This document shows, one piece after another, positions 1 to 11,922 of a stretch of DNA of 64,000 nt (position 1 is the stretch's first letter; every line of letters begins with the position of its first letter). The position numbers and the translations under genes were made by a program. The notes beneath the pieces are model-generated. The model was given only the letters and a program-made list of their open reading frames with translations, searched no databases and was not told the origin of the DNA. The stretch lies in assembly GCA_033558025.1 (NCBI GenBank), contig JAUCEF010000014.1, forward strand, positions 992,001-1,056,000. Reading direction: 5' to 3'. The DNA is from Phytophthora sp. 'mugwort' (lineage: Eukaryota; Oomycota; Peronosporomycetes; Peronosporales; Peronosporaceae).

Positions 1-1224
1 TCATCATTGAAGGCATCCTAACACCAGTAACCACCTTGTTTAGTAATAAACGTTGTCAGCGAATATTATTATCTACCTGGGGTGTATCACAATTCAGGAT
101 ATCACGGGCGAGATCACATGCGTGTAGTGGACTCGTCAAAATGTTCTATTTCTTAGTATATATTTGTAATGATATAGGGAGATTGACCCCGGACGCAAAT
201 ATACTAATTCACTCCTGCTGTAAATCAACTCAATCAGTGTTACTTCCTATCTTGCGCAAATATTATTGTGCTTTGCAATGCGTTTGTCGTTTTCACCTGT
301 GGTTAATTTATAATATCTGGAGCTCGATATAAATACTATAGTGAAAAAGACAGTGCAACTCGACCAGATTATATATCACAAGCCCTGATTTAGATCCCGA
401 GTTATTCTATCTGCCATCGAATTGCGAGTTTGAAAACGCAATTCTGGCCGATTTATTATAACTCCACATCTCGGTCTGTCCGACAAAGATACATCTTTAC
501 ATACTAAGAGTGCTACGAACGTGCAACAACACTCGGACAGAGAAATTAGTGGATCTAGATCATCATCGATTAGTTGTGCATCAGTTTCCAACAATCTGGT
601 TCGTGCACATGTGCAATATGGACTCTCGAGACTTTAGGTGGCGAGCGGTTTTCTTATTCACATGTATGGTATTTGTATGCAGTACGCTAGTGATATATTT
701 GAATTGTTTAACGATTTCTTTACGAGGCCCAGTTCGAAACGTGAATAGCTGATAAGTGGTTTGTCGAACGGTAACAAGCATCTCTGAGTCGTAGCCATCA
801 GCTCCACGATGCAGCAGGAGCGGCTATTACACGCACAGGCGAAGCTGAAGAGCCATCGCACAGCGCAAACAGAGCAATATTAGAGCGTTAGCAACCGGCG
901 ACATCTTGGCGTACTTCAAGGGACTCACCTCCACCAAATGACCTTTTAGCACACAAGGAATAGCCGACATACGACAAACTAGGCACGTTTTAGCTCCTTT
1001 CGCATGTTTATGTCCTCGATTTATTTGCTGGTCGAGGTCGATCTAAGGCCTTAAATTTGGAGCGACAAAAAAGTCTGCAAAGCACAATACATGTACTCTC
1101 ACGACTTATGCTTTGGTGCTGTCTTTCTTATAAATCCGTACGGTGTAAGTTTATAATATGTTAATGATATCTTCGATCCTAGTGTACAGATATGGCATGC
1201 TATATTTATAGATTGAACGAAGCT
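1..1224. other. Gene-free stretch
   Basis: I see no supportable gene here. The open frames are short, overlap on both strands and show no domain or coding-like composition. The stretch is AT-rich and ends at the AAT duplication that flanks the Harbinger-like element starting at 1228. Confidence 0.5.
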
Positions 1225-1504
1225 AATGGAGTGGTTTAGCAACAGGCAATCAAGCGTGTGGCGACCTGTCTTTCCTTGCGCAACGTCAGAGACGGGCCCC
1301 AGACGTTCGTACTCAGTTGGTTGCTACGTGAAACGCTCTCGTTACACGTTGCCTATCACTATACACTACGTCGTGTACTACGTATAAACATCCGGCCGAA
1401 ACCGAATCGAGTATACACAATTTGCCTGTGGGGTAACGGTGGCTGGTCCGTAGCTTTTAGGCTGCTATCACTTCTCAGCCAACCAGCCAGCCGACCGAGT
1501 ACCG

Positions 1505-2013
1505 ATGGAGTCCTCTCGCCCACCCAAGAAGCGCAAGACTCAAGTGCGCTTCGACGACAACGATGATGACACCTTGCTCAAGGAGCTCCTGGTTGTTAAC
1601 CCGTTCAAGTGGAGCGCGGGATCAAAACTGCAGCCTGGGTCACCGTGGCTACGGCTCTGGATCTAGCCGTAGATGCGCGCCGCTGCCATGAGCGCTGCAC
1701 CCTCTTGCTCACTACGTTCAAAGCAAAGATGGCCAAGAGTACCGCCGCCAGCGGCGTCGACGAGGAGCACACAGAGCGGGACGACTTGCTCTCCAACGAG
1801 CTGGAGATGTTCGAGGATGCCGAGGCCCTTTGCGACAAGAAACATCAGACCAAGGAAGCGAAGCAGCCGGACGACGAGCGTGCCGACGCTATCCGCGTCA
1901 AAGCGATGACAAGTATGGGTAAGAAGAAGAACAAGTACGACTCATTCAAGGAGTTGATGGCGCAGGTACAGGAGCGAGACGAGTTTACCAGGTTTGTGGA
2001 GCTTGAAAGGTAG
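1505..2013 (+). pseudogene. SANT/Myb-like accessory protein of the Harbinger element, frameshifted
   Basis: The ATG at 1505 opens a frame starting with a basic, nuclear-localisation-like stretch (PPKKRKTQVRF), followed by an acidic patch and LLKELLVVNPFKW. After about 1620 the coding sense moves to another frame, continuing with an AWVTVATALDL / RRCHERCTLLLTTFKAKMA segment typical of the trihelix SANT/Myb-like domain and then a charged, helical C-terminus ending FTRFVELER at 2013. I infer one frameshift near 1620-1640. The family is known from oomycete repeats, and its proteins help a transposase bind the element's ends. The gene converges on the transposase at 2102-3120. I recognise the domain by its pattern only, so membership of the Harbinger accessory family rests partly on context. 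Confidence 0.65.
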
Positions 2014-2101
2014 CTAATGACGAGAACGTCTAGCACTAGAGAAGGGCCGCTTGGATTTAGAAGGCAAAAACGCATGGCTTTTATTGAGGTGATGAAAGCA
2101 C

Positions 2102-3120
2102 TTACGACTCAACTTCCTCAGTAGGTGCAACTAAAGCGATGTAAGCCTCTAGCGTAGGTGAATTCAATCCAACAATCGGCTGATCTGATTTGGCTTGTGC
2201 AGTTTCTGAAGTTAGAAGTACCGCTACTGCAGCCTCCGTATCCACGTACGGTCAGAGCCGATTACGCCACCAAATCCCCACTCAACTGCAACACGGACAG
2301 CACTTATTGCGCCGTTAAATGCTTTTTTTGGTCTCGCTAAATATGAGACCCTTTGTACCCAACCTGCAATGTCGGTCGATTTGGATACGCTGGGTCACCG
2401 TACAGACAGAAGTCTTCGCCGTGCTCAGCTCAAGGCGTTGAAGTAGGCAACTTTCACGGAGTAGGTAAATGTCGTGACGGCGACCAGCAACAGGTCCGTA
2501 AAAGTCAAAAAATAACCTATCTGGGGCCATTACGCCTTGGTAATTCAGTGCATGCTTTCATTTGTGTCCCTTATAGCACTGCCGCTGGTCGCGTGTCGGA
2601 CGAGCGACCGCACGCACAATGCCGTCAATAAAGCCGATACATCGGTGTTCCACGAGCCGTGACAGCATCTGCGTAAGCACCACAGCGCGAGGTTCTTAAC
2701 GCTCCACATTCGAGAGCTAACAATCCACCACACTTCGAGTAGACAAGGTCCACCATAAATCGAAAGATGAGGCACAGAGCCGTAGTTGACCTGCAAAACA
2801 CTACGGCGAGGTCGCCGTACTGCCCAGGGTATGCCAGTCGCCGCAGCATAACGCAGAGCCTCTCCCCCCCAACTCGGACACGACTTTGGTAGCTTGTAGT
2901 CTTCGTGGAGATGTAGAGCCCTGAACAGTCTGATCACGTCGGCCTTCTAAAACCGGAAGTTAAAGCGGCAGTCCCCGTCGCTCAAAGCGTTAAAGTTGAA
3001 GCTGCCCTTCAGATATAGCACTGGGCGAGACACGGGAGGCGTTGCGATGAACGCGATCGCGTCCTCTACGGAGGCAAAACCAAGCAGCGTAGCCGCAAGC
3101 ACGGTGTCCTCCTCGGGCAT
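2102..3120 (-). pseudogene. Harbinger DDE_Tnp_4-type transposase, multiply frameshifted
   Basis: Read on the minus strand in three alternating frames, the segment follows the order of this family: an N-terminal part from the Met at 3120 (MPEEDTVLAATLLGFAS), then LRRLAYPGQYGDLAVVF with the following helical block, then GIDGIV around the first catalytic Asp, then FYGPVAGRRHD with the second Asp region, and finally VLLTSETAQ...GLNSPTLEAYIA before the TAA at 2102-2104. The frame changes near 2940, 2850, 2620 and again below 2310, so no full protein is made. It lies inside inverted repeats with a matching target duplication and faces the SANT-like gene. The product would have been a nuclear DDE endonuclease that moves the element. 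Confidence in the family is good; the exact break points are estimates. Confidence 0.7.
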
Positions 3121-3297
3121 CTTGACTGGCTTGAGTGCGTCGCAGAATGTTAGTATACACAGCCAAGGAGTTGACGTACAAGTCGTCATTGCTAAACCCT
3201 TCTTCGGTCAACGAACGTGTAGGTTGTCCTGATACAGGTTGAACTCGTTACCGCCGGCTATAACACCTACACGTTCGCACAGCTAAACCACTCTAAT

Positions 3298-4520
3298 AAG
3301 CAAATCGCATGCTTTAAAGGGAGAAGTATTTAGTAACACTTGAAATTGTGATATATGTTGCTTACAACTCATACCTGCTGATCGGGTGGCTAATAAATCG
3401 AGCACACTAGAAGCCCGATTTAGACGACCTCAGTTTATTTTTAGTTAGACATATGTATTCTCTCGCCGAAAAACGGAGCGGCAAACTATTTGCAAATCAC
3501 AATACCGGTACCAGCGTGCAAATTTCCTTTTACTCGTACACAGTGTGTATTATAACACACGACAGGGCTAGGACTGTCGAGTAATAAAGTATGCGGACAC
3601 CTCAACTAAAGGAAATCTAAACTTGAATCCTGCTCGCCCAGTTGTCGTCGTGACGACAACAGCCTTCAAGCTGATTTCATGAGACTAAACTTTCTGGCCC
3701 GCTGATCACGACCGTTTCAGCACCACCACCACTAGATTTGGGGTACAAACACCCTCGGTCTGCCAAAGTCATCGTCGGGTTCGTCCGTGGATTGCTGTCG
3801 GACGGCAGTTTCGGTACTGAAAGTACCAATTAATATTTGTTCCCGTGGCATCGCTCAGTTTTTGGTTGAAGTTGGCTCTTGATATTCCGTTCAATCTCAC
3901 GCATTTTTTTAGTGCGCGACCAGGACAACGAGATCAAATATACATGGGTCGAGGGCACCCGGCGGTGCTGTACTGGGGGAAGGGGGGTGCAGTGTAATTT
4001 GGTACATTAGTATTTTCGAAATGGTAATCCTGCGCTGCCTTTCAGTTAAGTATTTTCCCGGCATAAAAAATCTCAAGCGTTTTAAGGTTATTGCATCGTG
4101 GACCAGGAGCACGCCGCCTGTGAGAGCCCCTCCTGACGCTGCGACAGATACTCAAAGGTGTAAAGGAAGGTATTGAACCAAACGCAACACTAGCGATGCT
4201 CTCAGTCTGAAACTCGGACGCAAAAACTCATCTACTTGCTGTTGGACGCTCCATATCGTTGGCACTCTGCACGTAAGCCGCAAAGCCAGTGAAGCCCCAT
4301 TCTCTAAATATTTATACGTGTATGCTACCTGTCTACGGTATGCATACGCAATGAACATTATGACAAGGCGGGGGCGTTTCCAGTTCGCACTCTCACTTCA
4401 AACATTGTTGTCACGCAGTCGCGATTACAAATCTGCCATTTGTCAGTGGCAGCCCCTCGCGCTGACAGAAATGGACGCAGAGACCACCTTCATGAGATGA
4501 TCCAGGATCACTACACCGAT
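3298..4520. other. Gene-free stretch with a short dyad
   Basis: I found no supportable gene. The sequence holds a 20-base near-palindrome at 3641-3660 (GTTGTCGTC, two bases, GACGACAAC). A short minus-strand frame at 3909-4112 has no clear domain. It ends where the 3' end of the bZIP/START-like gene begins at 4521. Confidence 0.5.
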
Positions 4521-6264
4521 TTAAACGCTGATATCGGTGTCTGCTGTCGACGTTGCAGGGGTCGAGACTGCGTTCTTCGCCATCATTTCGTCTAGCAAAA
4601 GGTTTTCGAGTGTCTGGTTGATACTCTGCCGACTCTGCTGGTATGCTGCAAGAACCATTTCCGTAAGGAGACCGACGTCGCGGTGCTGCGCTTGGTGATG
4701 TTCTGAATCGCCCTCTGAAGCTTGGTCTGCGAGCGTGGGGGCTGAGCTCGTATAGCTACGAATGACGCATCCGAAAGATCCGTCTGGAAGTGTTGCTGGT
4801 GCCAACACTGAGTATCCTTTTTGGACGAGAAGTACAGGAGAATCGCCATTGTCGTCCGGTCGCTTCGCACTTGTAGTGGCGAACCACACATACACCACCC
4901 TGTTCTCTTCATTAAAGCGTTTCATGACTGAAAGGCCAATAGAGCTCCCCACATCCTTGATCTCACTCGAGGTCGAAACTTTTTTAGATAATGGGAGAAT
5001 TGTCCTGGAGTAGAGTAAATGTTCCGTGCTCTTGAGGATTGTCAGCTGACTGTCTTCAAGCTTAAGCTTTCCCTCTCCAAATGATCGCCAAACGACTTCA
5101 TCAAGGACTTTATAGTTGAAGGGCATGTACTTCTTCTCCTTGTACTCGAGATACATGCCATCAGTTTGTGAGTATTTCATATTCGCGTCATCTCCGGTAT
5201 CCACTTCGGGGTCCGATTCGCCTAAACTGTGCTCTGCCAGAACCATGTCGACCTGGGGATACCGAGCATCCACGTCACGCAACATATCCTCCAGCACTTC
5301 TTCCTCCTTTCGACTTTCTCGTCCTTCCTGCTTGTTGTTTTCCTGGAGCTGGTCCCAAATCTGTACGCCCACACAATAAATATCAACGGACAGTTAAGCT
5401 TAAAAATCACCCGGGATACCTCAAAATACAGACAACTCCGCTCTTAAAACATACCCGTCGTTTCCGTAACAGCTTCTCAAAGCTCTTGACAAGCCGCATT
5501 TGACTCTGCACCATCTCACGGAGCTTTATATTCTCCACTTCCGCCTTTGCCTTCTCTTCCCTCTGTCGTTTGGCGATCCGTTCCCACAGCGATACTTCAG
5601 GTTGTGCAGGAGCTCCAAACTCGTCCAACGCTCTCGTCACCATCGCAGTGGACATTTTTTTTTCTCCTACCTCTCCTCCCTGCTTCTGTTCCTCTTCTCT
5701 CTGTTTCCTCTCAAGTTCCGCTCGATTCTGCTGCTTCAACGTCGCCAACTCGGTCTCAAGCTGGACCGCCTTCTCACGCAAGTACGCGAGCTCCTCCTTC
5801 TGTCTCTGACTTGTGCTTTTATTGGTCTTTCCTTTCTTCTTCGGTGGCTCTAACTGCGATGCCCCCGAGGTCTTCGAGACAGCGGGGGGTCGCCCTTTCC
5901 TCGTCCGAGTTGCCTTCGCCCCAGTGGCTTTTGTAGTCCGTTGAGGCGTCGGAGGCCTCAGACTTGGCGGCGGTAACGTCACTGAGCCACTGTCAATGGG
6001 TGAAGGTGTTGCTAGTGCCGCCCAAGGCACTGCGTCGTCCATTAACGACGCTACAAAGCTGGCATCTGTGTCTCTCTTGTTTGCACCTATGACTGGGGCT
6101 GTCGGCGTCAAAATTGAAGTCTCGAGGCTAGGAATTGTGACGATATCTGCGTTGAGGTCTACACGTTGTCTGTTTGCATCGGGGGATGTTAAACCGCTCT
6201 GCATGAGCCAATAATCGAGGTCTTGCAGGAAGTCCGTGGGCATGGCCGGGATGTCTCCTTCCAT
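4521..6264 (-). CDS. bZIP/START-like protein of an oomycete family (M96-like)
   Basis: Two exons, 6264-5455 and 5360-4521, with a 94-base intron (donor GTATGT, acceptor TACAG, phase 0), give about 549 residues from an ATG at 6262-6264. Residues 1-150 are Pro/Ser/Thr-rich with a basic cluster (PPKKKGKTNK, about 140-149) that could be a nuclear signal. About 153-195 form a coiled coil rich in E, K and R. From about 226 comes LWERIAKRQREEKAKAEVEN followed by a second coiled coil (to about 270), a signature shared with the gene at 20690. The C-terminal 280 residues resemble the START-like half of that paralogue. I link it to the oomycete group annotated as M96 mating-specific or bZIP-like proteins from memory of the pattern, not from a search. 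Function is unknown; a regulator is an inference. Gene-poor repeats lie on both sides. Confidence 0.75.
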
Positions 6265-9200
6265 GGTCCATATACCACCTTATAAAGGGGTTATAAACGG
6301 TGTACCGGGGATGAAAATATGCGCAAGATGACGGCGGAGACGCTGAACCAGGTTGAAGCTCAGACGGAGACGTGTGGCGCGCGTAGGATGCGAGGAAGCG
6401 GAGCCTATATGGTAGAGCTTCTAGCGAGTCGGTCCATACAGATGATATTTATGCCAAAGTGATTGGTCATAAAGACGCTTTAACCAAACCCTAGTTGCTC
6501 GGGGGAGAATGCTGCAAGCATCCAAGTAAAACTGTTTCTTTTTTAGATGAAGTACCTAGCGCAAATGGAAATTTTGCTTGTAATAATACGTTTGGTTTGG
6601 AGCCGGATTTGTTTTTAGTTAATTCACGCCTTTGTATCACAAAAAAGTTGATAAACGAACCAACCGACAAGTGCCACTTTGTTAGGCGTTGAGTGTAAAA
6701 ATGTATTACGCCACAACGTCCAAACGATAACCGCCATTAGGCGTACAGTAGGTATTCCGCTCGTGGGATGATACTTCGTTCGCCCTCAGGTTACCCAGTA
6801 GGGAAGTTCGGTAAGCTCGATAAGGAAAAAATCAGTGCATTGCCTGGAGCGTTGTACCCTTGTCAGCGCTTCCACGTCAAATCATTTATGTCCTTGCTGG
6901 CCCACACAACAATTTAGTTCTACCATGTACATTTGATGTACAATGTTGTGATGTTAAAAGGCTAAATTGATCGATGTTCACCATTATTTATCTTTTTCTC
7001 TCCAGCTAAGCCATGCCAAGGCACGGAGAAGCTCTGGATTTTTATGTAGTGTTATGACTTCGTTCCATCTTGAACAAGCTCGCGGTTTCTGCCAGGGCCT
7101 CGTCTATCGGTCAGAAGTATTGCAGGAACTCTAATCTCAGCGGCTCCATGAAGTATAGCTGCTTCATTGTTTTCACTCGCGTCACCGCAACGTAGAACGA
7201 AGACCGCTATGGATTGTGGCGTGTTGGATGTCGCAATGGTCCCAGAACCGTGTGTTTTCACCATTAGTCTTGGAAAATTAAGCTTAGTCGTTCAGACGAA
7301 AAACACTACGAGTGGATCCTTCGATTCCTACCCGAATACGCATAGCGTCGACCGCGGTGACAATTTCTTCAGCAGAGCTGCGTGAGCTTGCTGAATTTGC
7401 TGCAGAAGCGACATCAATGCTTTGCTTGATTCTTGTACTTAGCCTGCTTGTTGTGCTTAGTTTCTTCTTTTGAGATGGTGTCTTCTTGGCTGGTCAATGT
7501 AGCAATGACAACGAATACTAAAATACCAGTGACAGCTTTTGGTTCTTTCATATTAAAGAAACTTTCTTACGCCACCGTCCCAAGAATCTTTGTTCCGTAA
7601 GAGTCGCCCTTGTAGTCGTAGTGTTCTGTTCCTGCCGCTCCTGTGCTATGCCTGTATGGATTGCATAATATCCATTGTGAATGTTGCTTGAGTATTTTAC
7701 GGTCAACCTTCGCGCAACAGAGCAACGCCGAGAGCAGCAGTATGCACGTATTTTTTATTATGAAAGAACTATAACAGGACTGAAATCCTGTTGGTCCTTC
7801 CTCGGGCGACGAGCTGAAGCGAGTGGACGTGGCGTAGCAGAGCGAGCCACGTCCGATGGCGAAGGAAGCAGCGAGGACAGCGCAGGACAGGTCAAGAGCG
7901 AGGAGGCTGGACGAAGCACGAGACAGCGGCGAAATGTGGGTTGGTGAGGCAGCAGGCCGACCCGCTCGCCGACTAACCCGGCCGCTGCGAAGATCGTGAC
8001 GCAGTGAAGAGGCGCTTGAGTGAAGGGGCGCAACAGGAAGGGTGACTCGGGTAGCGGAGTAGCAGAGGATCAAGCGAGGCGGCGAAGCGACACCGCGGAC
8101 GCAATGTGCGCCCCTGAATGGCTGTAAGGGGTCGGCGGTGCACCCACCGTGCCCGACGCACATATGTAGGGCAGCGATAGCAATTCACTTCTTCATTTGC
8201 TGTTAGATTGGCAGTGGACCACGCAGCGCTCACGACCGAGACACGAAGCACTAGGCATTTAGTGCTCGAAGTTAATAGCGGAATAAACGACCAGCAGCAG
8301 CCGCAGTAGATCGCAGTGTGAAGTTCCTGGCGTGGCCCCCAAGTACCTGATAGAGACGGGTCTCTGCAGCCCCGTGAGGTTGTCGGTATCTGCAGCCCGC
8401 GACACAAGGGGCAAATAGCCAAAGAGAGGGTAGTTTAGCCCCCGGTACTAAGAGCCCCCGGTGCACCCCCTTGGCAATCTCAGCGAGGTATTGAGTGCGC
8501 CCGATTACATCTGTGCGTGCTAAGGATAAAGTCGATCACTACTGTTGTGCATATTTCGTGTTTCACGTGTAGCTAGGGGCAGTGGGGATCGCGGCCACCG
8601 GCCACCATCCTGGTGCAAGGACCGGACTGGCGCATAGAGGTGATGTTAGGACGTTTTGAAGCAAATAGGTAACAAAAATGAATAAAGATATACAAGCTAT
8701 TCGTTTCTATAGTGATTAATACTGGCACTCGTATCGCCCTAACAACTCTGGATAAAATCCAGAGACCATGGCCACATTTCGAATTAAAGCTTTGAGCTCA
8801 GAACCGGATTTGTTACAGTTTTCAGTGCTACTGTGAGAAAGTGTGCACTGCGGATATGGGTTGCCCTTCGCAAACTTGATGGATGGCCTCGTCTTAAAAC
8901 TAAGAAACTTGGACGCTACGAATTTTCAGAACAGTATTATAATATAATATATCGGTCTCAATACTTCGCAAGAACGGGGTGATACGATGTGTACCATTCA
9001 TCGCTTGTTTCCACCAATAATCTTACAGGTAACACTCAGTATGTGCAACGCATAATGACGATAAGTCTGAAGTGGTTTTGTATATGGCGGCCTGAGCGAC
9101 GGCCACACTGTTCTTGGTGCCTGATTATGAATGGCATGTACTGGAAATAGCTCTTGATTTCCCTCATTTAGGCTCTAGCAATCAGCGCACTTTTATTTGT

Positions 9201-9943
9201 TTAAATAGCATCGGTGAGAGTGTGGGTGAATACCAAACGATATTCAGGGTGCAACCAAACAGATTCGGACACAATTAAACGAGACCAAAACAATACGGCG
9301 GATTTGCGCAAATGCAAACAGAACTCCGGGCAGAAGCAACAAAACGTATGGATAACCTTAAGGAGGTCGAATTATTTCTACTTAGGACAACTCCTAGTTC
9401 ATTAACTGCTAGGACGAATGATCACCATTTGTTCACCTTCTTCCGAGTACCAAGTTGAGAGCCTAATGGCTGATGGAACGATTGTTACAACAGTGCGCCG
9501 GAACTAAAATTTATCTGCCGCGGCTTCAGTGAAGAACTGTTCACACAAGTGCATTTATTTTGCATTGGCTGCTCCGCTGTCTACCATAAGCGCACCCGGA
9601 TATCCCAAGCTGTCTAGGCGACCGTGAAACGATTTTGAGGCGGCTTTGCTGTTCCAGCGTAACTTGCACAGCCCCGAATGCTGCTCCTGGAAACAGCACA
9701 AAAAATGCAGCAAAGGTGAAGGTATGGCAGTACTCAAACTCGAACACGTGGATTGTTAAGACCACTCCTGTGGAGCATTCTCCTGGTTCCTCTGACTACT
9801 CGGGAAAACAAAGGCAGTTGCTATTCCAGCAATGAAGACATACATGAAATACATGGATGAAGCCAGGTTAGCGCCTCGATAGATTGGTTAAGTTCCCGTC
9901 GATACACTGCTGCACCTCCACTAAACAGGCCGCCTTCGTATGC
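6265..9943. other. Gene-poor stretch with a GC-rich block
   Basis: No gene can be supported. A minus-strand frame at 7052-7264 has fairly coding-like composition (GTIATSNTPQSIAVFVL) but no domain and no upstream continuation free of stops. From about 7780 to 8470 the DNA becomes GC-rich and purine-rich on plus, with open frames on both strands; this looks like an old repeat, possibly part of an LTR, but I see no defined ends. The rest is AT-rich and empty to my eye. Confidence 0.4.
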
Positions 9944-10352
9944 TCAAGTTGTACGATGTGTCAAGTATACGCGTGTAAAATGGAGGACTCAGTGGACGCT
10001 GTAGAGGCGTTGGTGCGCGAGTTTCATACCGTACCGGAATCGATCAAGACAAGGCTTTCATGTTTTCACCTACGCTCGGCAGAGATAGATTTCCTCGCAT
10101 TGGCAATGGTGAAGATGACATTGCCTTTATCATGGTGTAACAACGATCGGTCTCCTCGAGAAAGTGAAGCATTTTAATCAAGGCGGTGTACTTAGTATTT
10201 TTCACATCGACGCAACAATCCATTTAAGTGAAACTGGATACCCGGTCATCACTTGCGGCTTCACGGAAGTATCGCCTGGTAGCGATGTTTTGACCCATTG
10301 GAAAAGCACTCCAGTTCTAAAGAAATTTGCTGTGTGTTTGAACGTCAATGGC
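9944..10352 (+). pseudogene. MULE-like transposase fragment
   Basis: In one frame, about 10155-10352, the sequence reads EKVKHFNQGGVLSIFHIDAT followed by HLSETGYPVITCGFTEVS. This matches the order around the first catalytic Asp of Mutator-like transposases (a hydrophobic strand, H-x-DAT, then GYPV and a G-F/V-T/S strand). Upstream in another frame is a helical segment (ALVREFHTVPESIKTRL). After 10355 the similarity is lost and stops accumulate. No ends or target duplications were found. The call rests on one motif block, so it is tentative; another DDE family is possible. Confidence 0.4.
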
Positions 10353-11922
10353 TAGTGCTCGATACTGGTGTTGGCAAGCTTTTCATACCCCAACAGGCTA
10401 CGCAGCAACTAAAACCCGGTTGGAACGTTTAACGCGAGCGTAAAGCGTCATGTAATCCGGGAAATGTGTTATATACGACGCGACTGCTACAAAACGTGGC
10501 CATCATTGTTGAAGACGTGACGGCAAACAATCTAAAACCGACGAGTTCATGTCCAACTCCACAATCAACATTTGTCAAAGTTGCATGTGACTCATCAGTA
10601 GTGAACACATAGGAAACCATGGACCAACCTTACCCTCAGCAGTTGAGCGTGCTAGGAAACGGACCAACCGACGAGAACGGCACGACCACAAGAAGCAACA
10701 GCAGAGGTTTCGCAACTAGCGGCGTAGGAGGAGTTACGAAACAGCCACTCGTTCATCCGCGCGCTTACTTTCCTTTTTAATTCTCAATTCATTCTACAAC
10801 CTTTCATCTACTACTCAAGTGTACCAGCCTTAAGCTATCCAACGTCTACCTGCGTCCTACATCGTGCAACAGAGCGTGCGTTTGCACGTCTTGTAGCAAG
10901 TAAGACGGCAGGAGGTGTGGGCGAGCAAATTCAATGTATAATAATGGTGTAATGTATCGCTCCTCCTGGCGCATCGAATGAAGATACCCGGTAAGCTGAA
11001 TGTGTCTGACCAAAGATACACGTGTCGATACTTTTCAAAAATGGGATATTGCTGCCACCTCATCGGAGCGGGGATGTTAATGAGCGAATGTCAATACGTG
11101 GAGGGGTAGTGATGTGAAACTCAAGAATTGTAGGGTACGTCAGAAGCCGAAGGACCAAACTTCAATGGAAATGCCACTGCAGACCTCGTCGCGTTCATAG
11201 TGCGGACTTTGGCATTTACAACCGGAACTGATGCGGACGTATTCCCTTCACCTTGGTCCGAACTTGCGACACCGTATCTACAAGAAGAAACTGAGACTAT
11301 GACGGGAATTTACACTGTGAAAATTTCCCTTGCTGATTTCAGACACGTAGCAACTTGTAAGCCATGCCCAGCTAGCTACAACATCTCGAGCTGCGTGATG
11401 ACCACGACCCGTATCGGACATCCTACTATTTTTTTATTCTAGCAGTGTCATTCTCCTCTGCAACACGGACAAATCCACGAATACAATACTGGTTGGGACT
11501 TCACCAACACAACCCACTTACCATCGGAAATCTGGGTCCACGAGATATGCAACCGTTGCATTCTCGGACATTTACTGATACGCCGGCGCTCACCTCCGAT
11601 CGCATTGCTTTAGAGAAGGCTGAGAGCCGATAGTTGTCAGTCCATCGGCTAATGTCCAATGTTTGATACCCTCAAAGAACAGGGCGCCCTCCGTTAGCTA
11701 GATGAGCATTAAAGATCCAGTATCTCTTAAACTAAGACGCATCCCTCTTTTTCTGCTGGAGCCTACTTCATGTTAATCTGACCGCGTGCCGAGATAATGT
11801 AACCCATCCGCATTAAACGGACGTCCGCCAGAATAATATGACTTTCTATCATTCTAAAAAATGATAAAAATAAGTTTTTTTTAATCTTTTCAAACACTTC
11901 CGGGTCTCCACCCCGCAAAGAG
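10353..11922. other. Gene-free stretch
   Basis: I see only short, overlapping frames with no recognisable domain. A 53-codon frame begins at the ATG at 10619, but nothing supports it as a gene. The right end abuts the antisense ORF of the left Ty3/Gypsy element. Confidence 0.45.

Larger units (their letters stand above)
1228..3294. mobile_element. PIF/Harbinger-like DNA transposon, complete but inactive
   Basis: The ends are inverted repeats: GAGTGGTTTAGC at 1229-1240 and its reverse complement GCTAAACCACTC at 3282-3293. With one further, mismatched, base on each side the element is bounded by the same three bases, AAT, at 1225-1227 and 3295-3297, as expected for the 3-bp target duplication of this superfamily. 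Inside are two broken genes that converge tail to tail: a SANT/Myb-like DNA-binding gene on plus and a DDE_Tnp_4-type transposase on minus, with their stops about 90 bases apart. That pairing of a transposase with a separate Myb/SANT protein is the known coding set of PIF/Harbinger elements. Both genes carry frameshifts, so the copy is not autonomous. The terminal base differs between the two ends (G versus A), which leaves the exact boundary uncertain by a base or two. Confidence 0.75.

Noticed and set aside
3909..4112. Possible mariner helix-turn-helix on minus (KYLTERQRRITISKIL)
   Set aside because: Only about 16 residues are suggestive and nothing upstream or downstream continues the family pattern.
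7567..8163. A 198-codon minus-strand frame in the GC-rich block
   Set aside because: The composition follows local GC bias, the opposite strand is also open, there is no domain, and no continuation beyond the block.
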